A DNA stretch of 64,000 bases from Nitrospira sp. (lineage in GTDB: Bacteria; Nitrospirota; Nitrospiria; Nitrospirales; Nitrospiraceae), in NCBI GenBank assembly GCA_030123565.1, contig CP126122.1:4416800-4480799 (forward strand), in the 5' to 3' direction. A program made the translations under genes and the position numbers. Shown piece after piece: positions 7,935 to 16,748 of the stretch; the stretch's first letter is position 1, and every line of letters starts with the position of its first letter. The notes under the pieces are model-generated. The model saw only the letters and a list, made by a program, of their open reading frames with translations, had not been told where the DNA came from and searched no databases.

Positions 7935-10595
7935 TTGGCGATTGATCCGATCTGCGGCATGACGGTGGAGCCGGCGACGGCGGCGGGCCGGTTCGAGCAC
8001 GCAGGCACAACCTACTACTTCTGTTCTCAGGGTTGCCTCGAAAAGTTTCGGGCCGATCCCGTCCGCTTCCTGTCGTCCGCAGCCGTGGAACCTATGAAAA
8101 TAAAGCGGCCTCTCGGCGGCAAGGCCCTGCCCATGGTGGCTCCACCCCAGCCTGAGGAACGGGTGGCCGGCGTCATCGATCCTGTCTGTGGCATGACGGT
8201 GGAGCCGGCGACGGCGGTCTGGTCCTTTACGTATCAGGGCAAGCCCTACTATTTTTGCTGCCAGGGTTGCCTCACCAAATTTCGCGCTGACCCTGAACGG
8301 TATCTCAAACCCTCGTCATCGAAACAGACCACTTCCGAAACAGTTGCGGCTCCTGGGACGAAGTATGTCTGCCCCATGTGTCCTGAAGTGCTGGAGGAGA
8401 AACCGGTACCCTGCCCGAAATGCGGCATGGCGCTGGAGCCGGCTTCGTTCCTCCCGCCGCAAACAAAGACAGAATATGTCTGCCCAATGCACCCGGAGGT
8501 CGTGCAGCCGGAACCAGGAGCCTGTCCGAAGTGCGGCATGGCGTTGGAACCACGCACGGTCATGGTCGAGGAGGAACAGAATCCCGAGCTGGTGGATATG
8601 ACCAGGCGATTCTGGGTCGCCTTGGGCCCGGCGGCGGCGGTGTTCGTGCTGGCCATGTCCCATATGGTCCCCGGCCACCCGATCCAACAGGTCTTGTCGG
8701 ACGAACAGTCGGCCTGGGTGCAGTTCCTACTCAGCACACCGGTCGTGCTTTGGGCCGGATGGCCCTTCTTTCAGCGCGGGTGGGCGTCGATCGTGCATCG
8801 CAGTCCCAACATGTTCACGTTGATTGCGATCGGCACCGGGACGGCCTATCTCTACAGTGCCTTTGCCACCTTGTTTCCGTCGTTGATTCCACAATCGTTT
8901 CACCTTGAGAGCGGGGCGGTGCCGGTCTATTTCGAAGCGGCGGCCGTCATCACGGTGCTGGTCCTGCTCGGCCAGGTATTGGAACTGCGCGCAAGGAGCC
9001 GAACGACCGGGGCCATCCGGGCGCTGCTGGGGTTGGTTCCGAAGACTGCGCGGCTGTTGCTCGAGGACGGTCGAGAGGAGGATGTTCCGCTCGATCGCGT
9101 GTCGGTCGGGAATCGCCTGCGTGTGCGGCCGGGTGAGAAGGTGCCGGTCGACGGCACCATCCTCGAAGGCGCGACCTCTGTCGATGAATCGATGGTCACC
9201 GGTGAATCCTTGCCGGTGGAGAAGGTCGTGGGTGATCGAGTGACGGGCGGTACGATCAACGGTACCGGCGGCATGGTGATGCGGGCGGATCATGTCGGTG
9301 CGGATACGTTGCTGGCGCACATCGTTCAGATGGTGACCGAGGCACAACGCAGCCGGGCCCCCATCCAACGCGCGGCCGATGTGGTGGCAGGATACTTTGT
9401 TCCCATCGTGGTCGCAGTCGCGATCCTGACCGGGCTGGCCTGGGCGTTGTTCGGGCCGGAACCGCGGTTGGCCCATGCGTTGCTGAACGCCGTGGCGGTG
9501 TTGATCATCGCCTGTCCCTGCGCGCTGGGCTTGGCAACGCCGATGTCGATCATGGTGGGGACAGGCCGCGGCGCTGCGGCGGGCGTTTTGTTCAAGAAGG
9601 CCGAAGCGCTGGAAACTATCGAAAGAGTCGATACGTTGGTCTTCGACAAGACCGGCACGCTTACCGAGGGGAAACCCAAGCTGCGGGCGGTGAGCGCGTT
9701 GCCCCCTTGGTCGGAAACGGATCTGCTGCGATTGGCCGCTTCCGTGGAACGGGGGAGCGAGCATCCGTTGGCCGGCGCCATCGTGAGAGGCGCCGAGGCG
9801 CGCGGCATCACACCGGAGCAAGTGGTCGAGTTCACCTCCAAGACGGGGAAGGGTGTCCGAGCCACCGTCGGGGGAAGAAGAATCGCGGTCGGCACCGCCG
9901 ATCTGTTACGGGAGGAGCGGATAGGCGAGGACACTTCTCTCGCTTCGTTGGAAGCGACTGCGGAACTGATGCGGCAAACCGGGCAAACCGTGATGTTTGT
10001 CGCAGTCGACGGCCGCCCTGCCGGTCTGCTCGGCGTGGCAGATCCGATCAAGGGTTCGACCCCGGAGGCGTTGCATCTGTTGAAGCAAGAGGGGATCCGG
10101 CTGGTGATGGTCACAGGCGACCATGCCGCGACGGCTCACGCGGTGGCGAAGGAACTGGGATTGGATGAGGTGCAGGCCGGTGTGAAGCCGGAACAGAAGG
10201 GGCGGATCGTGCAGGACCTTCAAAAGAAGGGCCGTGTGGTTGCGATGGCCGGCGATGGGATCAATGATGCGCCGGCCCTGGCCCAGGCTGATGTCGGCAT
10301 TGCCATGGGGACCGGGACCGACGTGGCGATGGAACATGCCGGTGTGACGCTGGTCAAGGGAGATTTGCGGGGCATCGCGCGGGCTCGCCGGTTGAGCAAG
10401 GCGACGATGCGGAACATCCGCCAGAATCTCTTTTTCGCGTTTGTGTACAATATGGTCGGAGTCCCGGTCGCGGCAGGCCTGCTGTACCCATTCTTCGGCA
10501 TCCTCCTCAGTCCGATGTTGGCCAGCGCCGCGATGACCTTCAGTTCCGTCTCGGTCATCTCGAACGCCTTGCGCCTCCGGCATGCTGATTTATGA
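7935..10595 (+). CDS. copA: Copper-translocating P1B-type ATPase with duplicated YHS and heavy-metal-binding modules
   Basis: 886 residues from TTG 7935, where the protein opens directly with the YHS motif [13 protein letters not shown]. Order: YHS domain 1 (about 2-45), YHS domain 2 (about 79-123), zinc-ribbon-like heavy-metal-binding modules 1 and 2 (YVCPMCPEV...[10 protein letters not shown] and YVCPMHPEV...[10 protein letters not shown], about 137-200), then the transport core. The core has the TGES motif, the CPC transmembrane metal site (about residue 526), phosphorylation motif DKTGTLTEG (about 571), [17 protein letters not shown], and the C-terminal YN...AAGLLYP and [13 protein letters not shown] signatures of Cu(I) exporters. 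It likely pumps Cu(I) out of the cytoplasm. The first HMBD has CPMCPE where CPMHPE is usual. Confidence 0.93.
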   Translation: MAIDPICGMTVEPATAAGRFEHAGTTYYFCSQGCLEKFRADPVRFLSSAAVEPMKIKRPLGGKALPMVAPPQPEERVAGVIDPVCGMTVEPATAVWSFTYQGKPYYFCCQGCLTKFRADPERYLKPSSSKQTTSETVAAPGTKYVCPMCPEVLEEKPVPCPKCGMALEPASFLPPQTKTEYVCPMHPEVVQPEPGACPKCGMALEPRTVMVEEEQNPELVDMTRRFWVALGPAAAVFVLAMSHMVPGHPIQQVLSDEQSAWVQFLLSTPVVLWAGWPFFQRGWASIVHRSPNMFTLIAIGTGTAYLYSAFATLFPSLIPQSFHLESGAVPVYFEAAAVITVLVLLGQVLELRARSRTTGAIRALLGLVPKTARLLLEDGREEDVPLDRVSVGNRLRVRPGEKVPVDGTILEGATSVDESMVTGESLPVEKVVGDRVTGGTINGTGGMVMRADHVGADTLLAHIVQMVTEAQRSRAPIQRAADVVAGYFVPIVVAVAILTGLAWALFGPEPRLAHALLNAVAVLIIACPCALGLATPMSIMVGTGRGAAAGVLFKKAEALETIERVDTLVFDKTGTLTEGKPKLRAVSALPPWSETDLLRLAASVERGSEHPLAGAIVRGAEARGITPEQVVEFTSKTGKGVRATVGGRRIAVGTADLLREERIGEDTSLASLEATAELMRQTGQTVMFVAVDGRPAGLLGVADPIKGSTPEALHLLKQEGIRLVMVTGDHAATAHAVAKELGLDEVQAGVKPEQKGRIVQDLQKKGRVVAMAGDGINDAPALAQADVGIAMGTGTDVAMEHAGVTLVKGDLRGIARARRLSKATMRNIRQNLFFAFVYNMVGVPVAAGLLYPFFGILLSPMLASAAMTFSSVSVISNALRLRHADL

Positions 10596-10663
10596 GTTAC
10601 ATGTGTGCAACCTCCGGCAGCGTGGTAGGCTGGGGCCTGCCGTTCCCCAGGATATTCAGGGCC

Positions 10664-12100
10664 ATGGTCCCTCGTACCGCTCATCCGTTCGTTTCGGCGG
10701 CGCTGCTTGGCGCCCTGATCGGACTCTGCCCTCCGGGGCCTGCCGCGGCAGTCGGCTCTTCGTCCTTGCCGGCGCGGCCGCTCCTCGTGACCACGAACGG
10801 AGACTTGCAGGCGCAGGTTCGCGCCACTGCTTCGAAGGTCATTCCCGCCGTCGTCAGCATCGCATCGACCGTGGTGGTGCATGACCAGGCCTTCAGCGAC
10901 GAAGGTCTGCCCTTCGGCATGTTCAAGGACGTGCCTCCCCGCCGGCAATACGGCCAAGGTTCCGGGGTCATCGTCTCGCCGGACGGGTACATCATCACCA
11001 ACAACCATGTCGTCGCCGATGCGCCGGATGTGGAAGTCATCCTGGCCGATCGACGGCAGTTCAAGGGCCGCGTGGTCGCCACCGACCCGAAGACCGATGT
11101 CGCGGTCGTGAAGATCAGCGCCACCGGCCTTCCCACCGTACCATGGGGAGATTCCAGCGCCCTGGCCGTCGGCGATTTCGTACTTGCGATCGGCAATCCG
11201 CTGGGATTGAGCCGCACGGTGACCTTCGGCATCGTCAGCGCGGTAGGGCGCGCGGATGTGGGTGTGGCCGACGTGGAAGATTTCATTCAAACCGATGCGC
11301 CGATCAATCCAGGAAACTCGGGCGGGGCGCTGGTGAACATCAACGGTGAGTTGGTGGGGATCAATACGGCCATCGCCAGCCCGACCGGCGGCAGCGTCGG
11401 CGTCGGATTTGCAATTCCCAGCAACATGGCGAGAACGGCCATGCAGAGCCTCATCAAGACGGGCCGCGTGGTGCGCGGGTTCTTGGGGGCCTCCACCCAG
11501 GATGTCACGCCGCTGCTGGCCAAGATTTTTCACCTGCCGGATGTGAAGGGCTCGATTGTGACCGACCTGCAGGCCAAGGGGTCGGCGGAGCGCGCCGGGT
11601 TGAAGCGCGGCGACGTCGTCGTGCGGTTCGATGGACGTGACGTGATGGACAGCGGCCATTTGCGCAACCTGATGGCGGCTGCTGCCATCGGCAGCAAACA
11701 TCGTATTGAATTGATCCGCGATGCCAGGTTGATGCAGACGGACCTCACGGTGCAGGAGGCCCCGCGGGAACGGGTCAAAAAACCCCAGCCGGCGGATGCC
11801 TCGAGCACGGCGGCGCATCCCTTGGCAGGCGTGATCGTGGACGACATCACTCCGGCGTTGGCGCGGCAGATGGATCTCCCCGTCCATTCAGGACTCGTCG
11901 TGACGGATATCGAAGAGGGCAGTCTGGCCGAGGTGTCTGGCCTCCAGCCTGGCGACCTCATCCTGGAACTCAACCGGCAGCCGATCCCGAATTTCGCCAC
12001 CTTCCAACGGCTCGCCGAGCCGCTGCGCCCCACCGACCTCGCCCTCCTGCTCGTCAACCGCCAGGGCAGCGTGCTCTACGTCCCCATTCAAGGGGAATAA
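10664..12100 (+). CDS. Do/DegP-type periplasmic serine protease with two PDZ domains
   Basis: 478 residues from ATG 10664, which gives a clean signal peptide (AALLGALIGLCPPGPAAA). An alternative ATG at 10592 overlaps the copA stop (ATGA) but adds 24 unconvincing residues. The trypsin-like domain has the complete triad: His115 (ITNNHVV), Asp145 (KTDVAVV), Ser219 (NPGNSGGAL). PDZ1 starts near GFLGASTQDV and PDZ2 near HPLAGVIVDDIT. It degrades or refolds damaged envelope proteins. Its place after copA suggests envelope quality control under metal stress. Confidence 0.9.
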   Translation: MVPRTAHPFVSAALLGALIGLCPPGPAAAVGSSSLPARPLLVTTNGDLQAQVRATASKVIPAVVSIASTVVVHDQAFSDEGLPFGMFKDVPPRRQYGQGSGVIVSPDGYIITNNHVVADAPDVEVILADRRQFKGRVVATDPKTDVAVVKISATGLPTVPWGDSSALAVGDFVLAIGNPLGLSRTVTFGIVSAVGRADVGVADVEDFIQTDAPINPGNSGGALVNINGELVGINTAIASPTGGSVGVGFAIPSNMARTAMQSLIKTGRVVRGFLGASTQDVTPLLAKIFHLPDVKGSIVTDLQAKGSAERAGLKRGDVVVRFDGRDVMDSGHLRNLMAAAAIGSKHRIELIRDARLMQTDLTVQEAPRERVKKPQPADASSTAAHPLAGVIVDDITPALARQMDLPVHSGLVVTDIEEGSLAEVSGLQPGDLILELNRQPIPNFATFQRLAEPLRPTDLALLLVNRQGSVLYVPIQGE

Positions 12101-12141
12101 GGCCGCGCCGATCTTTTCCTCGCTGTGCCATGATTCTTCGG

Positions 12142-12188
12142 TTGACGAGAGATTTCCTGTAGTGTTACGTTCTTAAAATTCGTAACAC
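12142..12188 (+). promoter_or_regulatory. NikR operator overlapping the nikR promoter
   Basis: GTGTTAC (12162-12168), 13 bases, GTAACAC (12182-12188): a perfect dyad identical to the GTGTTAC-N13/14-GTAACAC sites described for Geobacter-type NikR rather than the E. coli GTATGA-N16-TCATAC form. A plausible -35 (TTGACG, 12142-12147) is 18 bases before TACGTT (12166-12171), so the left half-site covers the -10. Bound NikR should repress its own operon when Ni is plentiful. Confidence 0.85.
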
Positions 12189-12201
12189 CTGAGGGAGTCT
12201 C

Positions 12202-12621
12202 ATGAAGAAGCTCGTGCGCTTCGGCGTCTCGCTCGACCGGCATCTCCTCGACGATTTCGATCGCCTGATCGAAAGGCGCAAATATACGAATCGGTCCGAA
12301 GCGATCCGCGACCTGATTCGAGACAACCTCGTCGAGCAGGAGTGGGATCAAAACAAAGAGACGATCGGGACCATCACGTTCGTCTACGACCACCACGTGC
12401 CGGACCTGTCCCGAAAACTCACGCACATTCAGCACGGCTTTCAGGGGCGCATCATGGCGGGAATGCACGTCCATCTCGATCACGACCATTGCCTCGAAGT
12501 GCTGGTCGCGAGGGGCAAGGGGACCGACATCCGCAAGGTCGCCGACGCCCTGCTCAGCGTGAAGGGTGTGAAGCATGGGAAGTTGACCATGACGACAACC
12601 GGCAAGGGGCTGAGCCTCTGA
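12202..12621 (+). CDS. nikR: Nickel-responsive transcriptional regulator NikR
   Basis: 139 residues, the usual length. An N-terminal ribbon-helix-helix domain ([19 protein letters not shown]) is followed by the ACT-like nickel domain. The high-affinity Ni ligands occur with exact family spacing: His78, His89, His91, Cys97 (HGFQ...[11 protein letters not shown]). ATG 12202 is preceded by GAGGGAG. The operator directly upstream implies autoregulation. The next gene overlaps its stop codon, and a TonB-dependent receptor lies 0.5 kb downstream, so the local regulon may include outer-membrane nickel uptake (inference). Confidence 0.96.
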   Translation: MKKLVRFGVSLDRHLLDDFDRLIERRKYTNRSEAIRDLIRDNLVEQEWDQNKETIGTITFVYDHHVPDLSRKLTHIQHGFQGRIMAGMHVHLDHDHCLEVLVARGKGTDIRKVADALLSVKGVKHGKLTMTTTGKGLSL

Positions 12622-13040
12622 TGACGATCTGCGTCGTGGATGGACGGGGCGGAGGCCTGGGCAGCCGGATGGTCGCAGGGTTGCGCGGCCTTGCGGCGGA
12701 CGGCCATGCCATCGTCGGATTGGGGCTCAACCGGGTATCCGCGGAGGCGATGAGAAGGGCCGGCGCGACCTCCATTGAAACGACTCCGCAGATGATTCAC
12801 CGCCGGCTCGACGGAGCGGACATGATCGTCGGGTCGTTGAGTCTCCTCATGCCGGGGGCCATGTTGGGCGAGGTGACGCCGGTTCTAGTGCAAGCTCTGT
12901 TGGAGTCTCATGCGAAGAAGGTGCTCCTGCCCGTCAACAAACGGAAGGTCGAAGTGGTCGGCGCCGAGGGACGAACCCTCGATGCCTTGATCGACCATGC
13001 CGTTCAGCGCATTGCGTCCCTCCTCAAGCCGATCGCCTGA
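12621..13040 (+). CDS. DUF3842 family protein
   Basis: 139 residues. The ATG at 12621 overlaps the nikR stop (TGATG), so the two are translationally coupled. The sequence starts ICVVDGRGGGLGSRMV, a Rossmann-like glycine-rich loop, and continues with the family pattern ALGLNRVSAEAMRRAGA..., DGADMIVGSLSLLMPGAMLGEVTP and KKVLLPVNKRKVEVVG. DUF3842 has no known function. Coupling to nikR suggests a role in nickel homeostasis or in sensing a nucleotide-like ligand, but that is inference only. Confidence 0.8.
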   Translation: MTICVVDGRGGGLGSRMVAGLRGLAADGHAIVGLGLNRVSAEAMRRAGATSIETTPQMIHRRLDGADMIVGSLSLLMPGAMLGEVTPVLVQALLESHAKKVLLPVNKRKVEVVGAEGRTLDALIDHAVQRIASLLKPIA

Positions 13041-13065
13041 GCGGGGTCGATCATTCACAGCACAG

Positions 13066-13146
13066 TCAGATCACGAGGGTCTGAACCGGCCGAGAGGGGC
13101 CGCGCGCGAACCCTTGTGAACGCCTCATCACGTTCACGTGATCTGA
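13066..13146 (+). promoter_or_regulatory. Nested inverted repeats upstream of the second TonB receptor
   Basis: TCAGATCACG (13066-13075) is mirrored by CGTGATCTGA (13137-13146). Inside lie GTGAACG-N8-CGTTCAC (13116-13137) and ATCACG-TTCA-CGTGAT (13127-13142). Such stacked dyads just before the start codon suggest a regulator site or a structured leader. The motif differs from the NikR operator upstream. Confidence 0.45.
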
Positions 13147-13152
13147 TTCCTG

Positions 13153-15204
13153 GTGGATATGCGGTGGTTGAGGCGGTTGGGTTGCACGGGGGTGGTGATG
13201 CTTTGTTTCGGTCCGGCGGCCTATGCGCATGATCCGGACCTGCCGGACATCGAGGTGCCGGAAGTGAATGTGGCGGCCGATCGTCCCGTCGCGGCCTCGT
13301 CGCAGCAATTCATTCCCGATAAAGAGTACGTCATGCAGCCGCAGGGCCGTCCTGCGCAGGTGCTCCGCCTGATTCCAGGCCTCATTACCGTGGAACATTC
13401 CGGCGGGGCCGGCAAAGCCGACCAATATTTCCTGCGCGGGTTCGATGCGGACCACGGCACCGACGTGGCGTTCTTCACCGACGGGATGCCGATCAATTTT
13501 CGATCCCATGCGCACGGGCAGGGCTATGCCGATTTGAATTTCATCATTCCGGAAACGATCGAAGGGCTGGATGTGTACAAGGGGGCCTATCACGTCGAAT
13601 TCGGTGATTTCGATACGGCCGGCGCGGTCAATTTCAGAACACGTGAGGTGGTGCGAGAAGGATTGGTGCAGGCGGCCGGCGGCCAGTTCGATACCCAACG
13701 GTACCTCTTGATGCTTTCCCCCACGAAAGACAAGGTACGGACGCTGTTCGCCGCCGAGGGCTATTACACCAACGGGCCGTTCCAGAACGACAATCGCTAC
13801 TTTCGAACGAACCTGCTGGGCAAGATGACGATGAATCCGACGAGCCGGTCGGAACTGAGCCTCACGGGGACCTTTCAAAAATCCCAGTGGAATGCGTCCG
13901 GAGAAATTCCCCTGCGGGCGGTGCAGGACGGGTCGCTCGATCGGTTCGGGGCGATCGACCCGAGCGAGGGAGGAAAAACGCTTCGTTCGACCGCGCGCTT
14001 GAATTACCACTACGACACGACTTCCGGCGGCCGTTTCTTCGCGAATGCCTATGGGCAGTATTACAAGTTTGATCTCTTTACGAACTTCACGTTCTTTCTC
14101 AACGACCCAATCAATGGAGATGGCATTCAGCAATCCGATCGGCGAGTCATGTACGGAGGCGATCTCGGCTATCGGCAGGCCGGTCGGTTCATGGACATGG
14201 ACGGCGCCGTGACGGTGGGCCTGCAGTCGCGGGTGGACAATATCCACGCCAGGCTGGGCACCCAAACGAAACGCGCTCCAACAGGGACGACGATCGACAG
14301 CGATATTCTCGAAGCCTCCTACTCGCCGTTCGTAAAGCTGGAGGTGCAACCGATCCCATGGATGCGACTGAGCGGTGGCATGCGAAGCGAGCTGTTCACC
14401 TTCGATGTCCGCAACCGTTGCCCCAATTGTCCGGAGCAGCCTGCTGGGAGAACCAACAGCGGCCTTGTTCTGCCGAAGGCCAATATGATGCTCGGTCCCT
14501 GGTATCGCACGGAGTTCTTCGTCAACTATGGCGAAGGCTATCACAGTAACGATGCGCGCTCGGTGGTCGTTCCCGGTTCGGCGCCGCTCGCCCGCGCCAA
14601 GACCTATGAGGTCGGTGTCCGATCGAAGCCCTGGGGTCCTGAGGGGCTGGAGTTCATTGCGACCATCTGGGCCATCGATCTTAAGTCCGAACTGGTGTTT
14701 GTCGGCGACGAAGGGACCACCGAAATCCGCGGGGCGACAAGGCGGCGCGGGGTGGAGGTGGCGGCGCGAGGGCAGATCGTCGGGCCGCTCTATTTCAACG
14801 GCAGCGTGACATGGTCGGAGGCAGAGTTCAAGAACGGCGACGCGATCCCCCTTGCGCCGAAACTCACTGGTTATGGCGCGTTGATTCTGCAATGGCCGGA
14901 AGGCCTGACCTCGCAGCTCCAAGCGACTTACCTGGGGGTGCGGCCGTTGACGGAGGACCGCAGCATCAACTCGCCGTCTTGGCTGGAGTTCGATCTGTCC
15001 GAGCGATATCACATCCCGGTCAAACTTTCGCATGGGCGTCTGGAGGCGTTTCTGTTCGTTCAAAATCTATTCAACACCAAGTGGGAGCAGGCCGTGTTCG
15101 CATTTGAATCGAGGCTCAGAAATGAACCGGCGGGCGTAACCGACATTCACTTCGTGCCGGGCAATCCGCGGTTTGTAATGGGGGGGCTCGCGTGGTACTT
15201 CTAG
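13153..15204 (+). CDS. TonB-dependent outer-membrane receptor, candidate metal transporter
   Basis: 683 residues from GTG 13153 (ATG 13159 is equally possible). Signal peptide to about residue 25 (CFGPAAYA, then HDPDLPDIEVPEVNV). The plug has LRLIPGLITVEHSGGAGKADQ, the LRGFDADHGTDVAFFTDGMPIN box and VYKGAYHVEFGDFDTAGAV. The barrel ends MGGLAWYF with terminal Phe. A His-rich plug loop (NFRSHAHGQGY) and the nikR/DUF3842 neighbourhood make nickel or another metal complex a reasonable substrate, but the promoter lacks a NikR site, so this is uncertain. Confidence 0.88.
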   Translation: MDMRWLRRLGCTGVVMLCFGPAAYAHDPDLPDIEVPEVNVAADRPVAASSQQFIPDKEYVMQPQGRPAQVLRLIPGLITVEHSGGAGKADQYFLRGFDADHGTDVAFFTDGMPINFRSHAHGQGYADLNFIIPETIEGLDVYKGAYHVEFGDFDTAGAVNFRTREVVREGLVQAAGGQFDTQRYLLMLSPTKDKVRTLFAAEGYYTNGPFQNDNRYFRTNLLGKMTMNPTSRSELSLTGTFQKSQWNASGEIPLRAVQDGSLDRFGAIDPSEGGKTLRSTARLNYHYDTTSGGRFFANAYGQYYKFDLFTNFTFFLNDPINGDGIQQSDRRVMYGGDLGYRQAGRFMDMDGAVTVGLQSRVDNIHARLGTQTKRAPTGTTIDSDILEASYSPFVKLEVQPIPWMRLSGGMRSELFTFDVRNRCPNCPEQPAGRTNSGLVLPKANMMLGPWYRTEFFVNYGEGYHSNDARSVVVPGSAPLARAKTYEVGVRSKPWGPEGLEFIATIWAIDLKSELVFVGDEGTTEIRGATRRRGVEVAARGQIVGPLYFNGSVTWSEAEFKNGDAIPLAPKLTGYGALILQWPEGLTSQLQATYLGVRPLTEDRSINSPSWLEFDLSERYHIPVKLSHGRLEAFLFVQNLFNTKWEQAVFAFESRLRNEPAGVTDIHFVPGNPRFVMGGLAWYF

Positions 15205-15302
15205 CCGCGGAGCGGCCCATTCTGAATGGTGAAAATGGAAGATGGAATTGACAGGTGCCTCCTGACCGATTCACCATGCCTCATCTTTAAGTCGGAATTG
15301 CC

Positions 15303-15887
15303 ATGCCGTCCATTGTGTTGCCGCGTGAGTTTTTCTCCCGTTCCACCCTCCGAGTCGCGAGGTCTTTGATCGGCAAGTACCTGATCCGTGAGAACGGGCG
15401 GGGGCTGGTTGCCGGCAAGATCATCGAGGTCGAGGCCTATGTCGGGGCGGAGGACAGAGCCTGTCACGCCTCGAAGGGGCGGACGGCCAGGACGGAGGTG
15501 TTATTCGGTCCGCCCGGCCATGCTTATGTGTACCTCTGCTACGGGATGTATGAAATGTTGAACGTCGTGACTGAAGCGGAAGGGTTTCCTGCTGCGATCC
15601 TGTTGCGAGCCGTGGAGTGTGATGGCACGCTCATCGATGGGCCGGGCCGACTGACTCGCGCCTTTGACATTGATCGGCGGTTGAATTGTCTCGACCTGAC
15701 CGCGCGTGAGGCCCTCTGGTTCGAGGATCGTGGAGAAGCCGTGCTTCGCGGAACCGTAAAGACCTATCCGCGCATAGGGGTGGACTATGCGGGGGAATGG
15801 GCCAAGAAACCGTGGCGGTTTCGTTTGGAGACGGGAACCGCGAATCGGCGGTCGCCCGATCGCGCCGGAAGGCGGCGCAGCAAATAA
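15303..15887 (+). CDS. DNA-3-methyladenine glycosylase (AAG/MPG family)
   Basis: 194 residues, ATG 15303. Family signatures are present: LPREFFSRSTLRVARSLIGK at the start, KIIEVEAYVGAEDRACHAS with the catalytic Glu, the minor-groove-inserting Tyr region (GHAYVYLCYGMYEMLNVV), AAILLRAVE, and GPGRLTRAF. It excises alkylated purines in base-excision repair. The C-terminal 15 residues are basic and probably disordered. A bidirectional terminator follows. Confidence 0.93.
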   Translation: MPSIVLPREFFSRSTLRVARSLIGKYLIRENGRGLVAGKIIEVEAYVGAEDRACHASKGRTARTEVLFGPPGHAYVYLCYGMYEMLNVVTEAEGFPAAILLRAVECDGTLIDGPGRLTRAFDIDRRLNCLDLTAREALWFEDRGEAVLRGTVKTYPRIGVDYAGEWAKKPWRFRLETGTANRRSPDRAGRRRSK

Positions 15888-15919
15888 AAAGGGGCAGCCG
15901 TGCGGCTGCCCCTTTCTTC
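15885..15919. terminator. Bidirectional rho-independent terminator
   Basis: GGGGCAGCCG (15891-15900), TG, CGGCTGCCCC (15903-15912), flanked by AAAAA on the left and TTTCTTCTT on the right. It lies between convergent genes and can stop transcription from both sides. Confidence 0.85.
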
Positions 15920-15936
15920 TTCCTATCGAGGAGGTG

Positions 15937-16302
15937 TTACTTCACGCCCAAGCTGGCATCTGCCTTGGTTGCAGCAGACACCGGAGGTTCGATCTTGATT
16001 TGCGGCCCCTGCACGTTCGGTAACCGGCCGGCGCCCTGGCTTTCAGTGATCCGCGCGTTGTCCGTCTTGACCAGCTTCTGCTCGGCGCTCTTGATCGACT
16101 CTGCCGACTTCAGCAAGGTGGCCTCGCCACGGGCGTCCTTCTGTCCCGGGTCATTGGCTGTCGGCTGACCGTTCACCGGACTGCCGTCGTTCTTCATCGG
16201 ATAACCTTCATGCTTCGGTAATAAGGCCGGATTTGCGGAGGCCAATGAGAGGGTGAAAAATACGCCTGCAAGGGTCGCCACAGTGCCGATCACGAATTTC
16301 AT
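15937..16302 (-). CDS. Exported hypothetical protein
   Basis: 121 residues. The ATG at 16302 is chosen because it follows AAGGAGTAGGGGT and starts a good signal peptide (MKFVIGTVATLAGVFFTLSLASA). The mature part (about 98 residues) is hydrophilic, rich in Asn, Pro and Lys and probably largely disordered (PKHEGYPMKNDGSPVNGQ). No motif is recognised. Confidence 0.6.
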   Translation of the reverse strand: MKFVIGTVATLAGVFFTLSLASANPALLPKHEGYPMKNDGSPVNGQPTANDPGQKDARGEATLLKSAESIKSAEQKLVKTDNARITESQGAGRLPNVQGPQIKIEPPVSAATKADASLGVK

Positions 16303-16424
16303 ACCCCTACTCCTTTGAAAGAATGTGAAAGTATGGTGGCCGATGATAATCGTTGAAAGCCTAAAGAGTGCGGGAATCTTAGCTGGCCGGAGAAGCGCTG
16401 TCAAGGACAAAGGGGAGGGAGGAG

Positions 16425-16516
16425 GCGGCGGTCTAGGGAGCTGTTTTGCTCGCGCAACGCACGGCCTCAGAAGGCCCTCGTTGGACGCGCGCAGGAACAG
16501 GTCCCTAGACCGCCGC
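16425..16516. repeat. Palindromic intergenic element B, copy 1 (92-bp long hairpin)
   Basis: The ends GCGGCGGTCTAGGGA and TCCCTAGACCGCCGC are perfect 15-bp inverted repeats, and pairing continues imperfectly inward. The core TGCTCGCGCAACGCACGG with CCTCAGAAGGCCCTCGTT recurs at 26125, 28100-28140 (inverted) and 63950-64000 (inverted). Confidence 0.75.
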
Positions 16517-16611
16517 TTGAGCAGGTCATCGGAATGTGCTCGGTCGATGCGCGCAGGTGGATGGCCCCTCAAGACCACCCGCACGAAGGGATAGTGATAA
16601 CGCTCAGAAGG

Positions 16612-16700
16612 AAAATGAACACGCGGCCTGGGAAGGCCATCGCCTGGGCAAGGGTGCGCCTTTGGCGCGCCGGGGTTGGGAGGTGAAGGTTGCGCAGGTG
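16612..16700. repeat. Palindromic intergenic element B, degenerate copy 2
   Basis: ACGCGGCCTGGGAAGGCC, then GGGCAAGGGTGCGCCTTTGG and GGGGTTGGGAGG, matches the reverse complement of 28030-28142 in the same block order (GCGCGGCCTCAGAAGGCC, GCTTGGGTAAATGGCACG, AGGGTTGGGCGG). Confidence 0.55.
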
Positions 16701-16748
16701 GATCGGCCCTGGCCCGCAGGATGGTCGGGGGTTGGCGTGAACGGAGGA

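Larger units (their letters stand above)
16303..16748. other. Gene-free stretch holding two palindromic repeats
   Basis: 446 bases between two minus-strand genes. Apart from the promoter region of the exported protein next to 16302, it is occupied by the palindromic element at 16425-16516, an ATCGGAATGTGCTCGGTCGA block at 16531 shared exactly with 23352, and a second inverted copy of the family at 16612-16700. No coding signal. Confidence 0.6.

Noticed and set aside
13066-15063. 665-codon open frame on the - strand opposite the TonB receptor
   Set aside because: Shadow of the receptor gene; no domain, and low-complexity Arg/His/Pro composition.
16325-16594. Open frames across the 16.3-16.75 kb gap
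   Set aside because: They cross the palindromic repeats and have no homologous-looking features.
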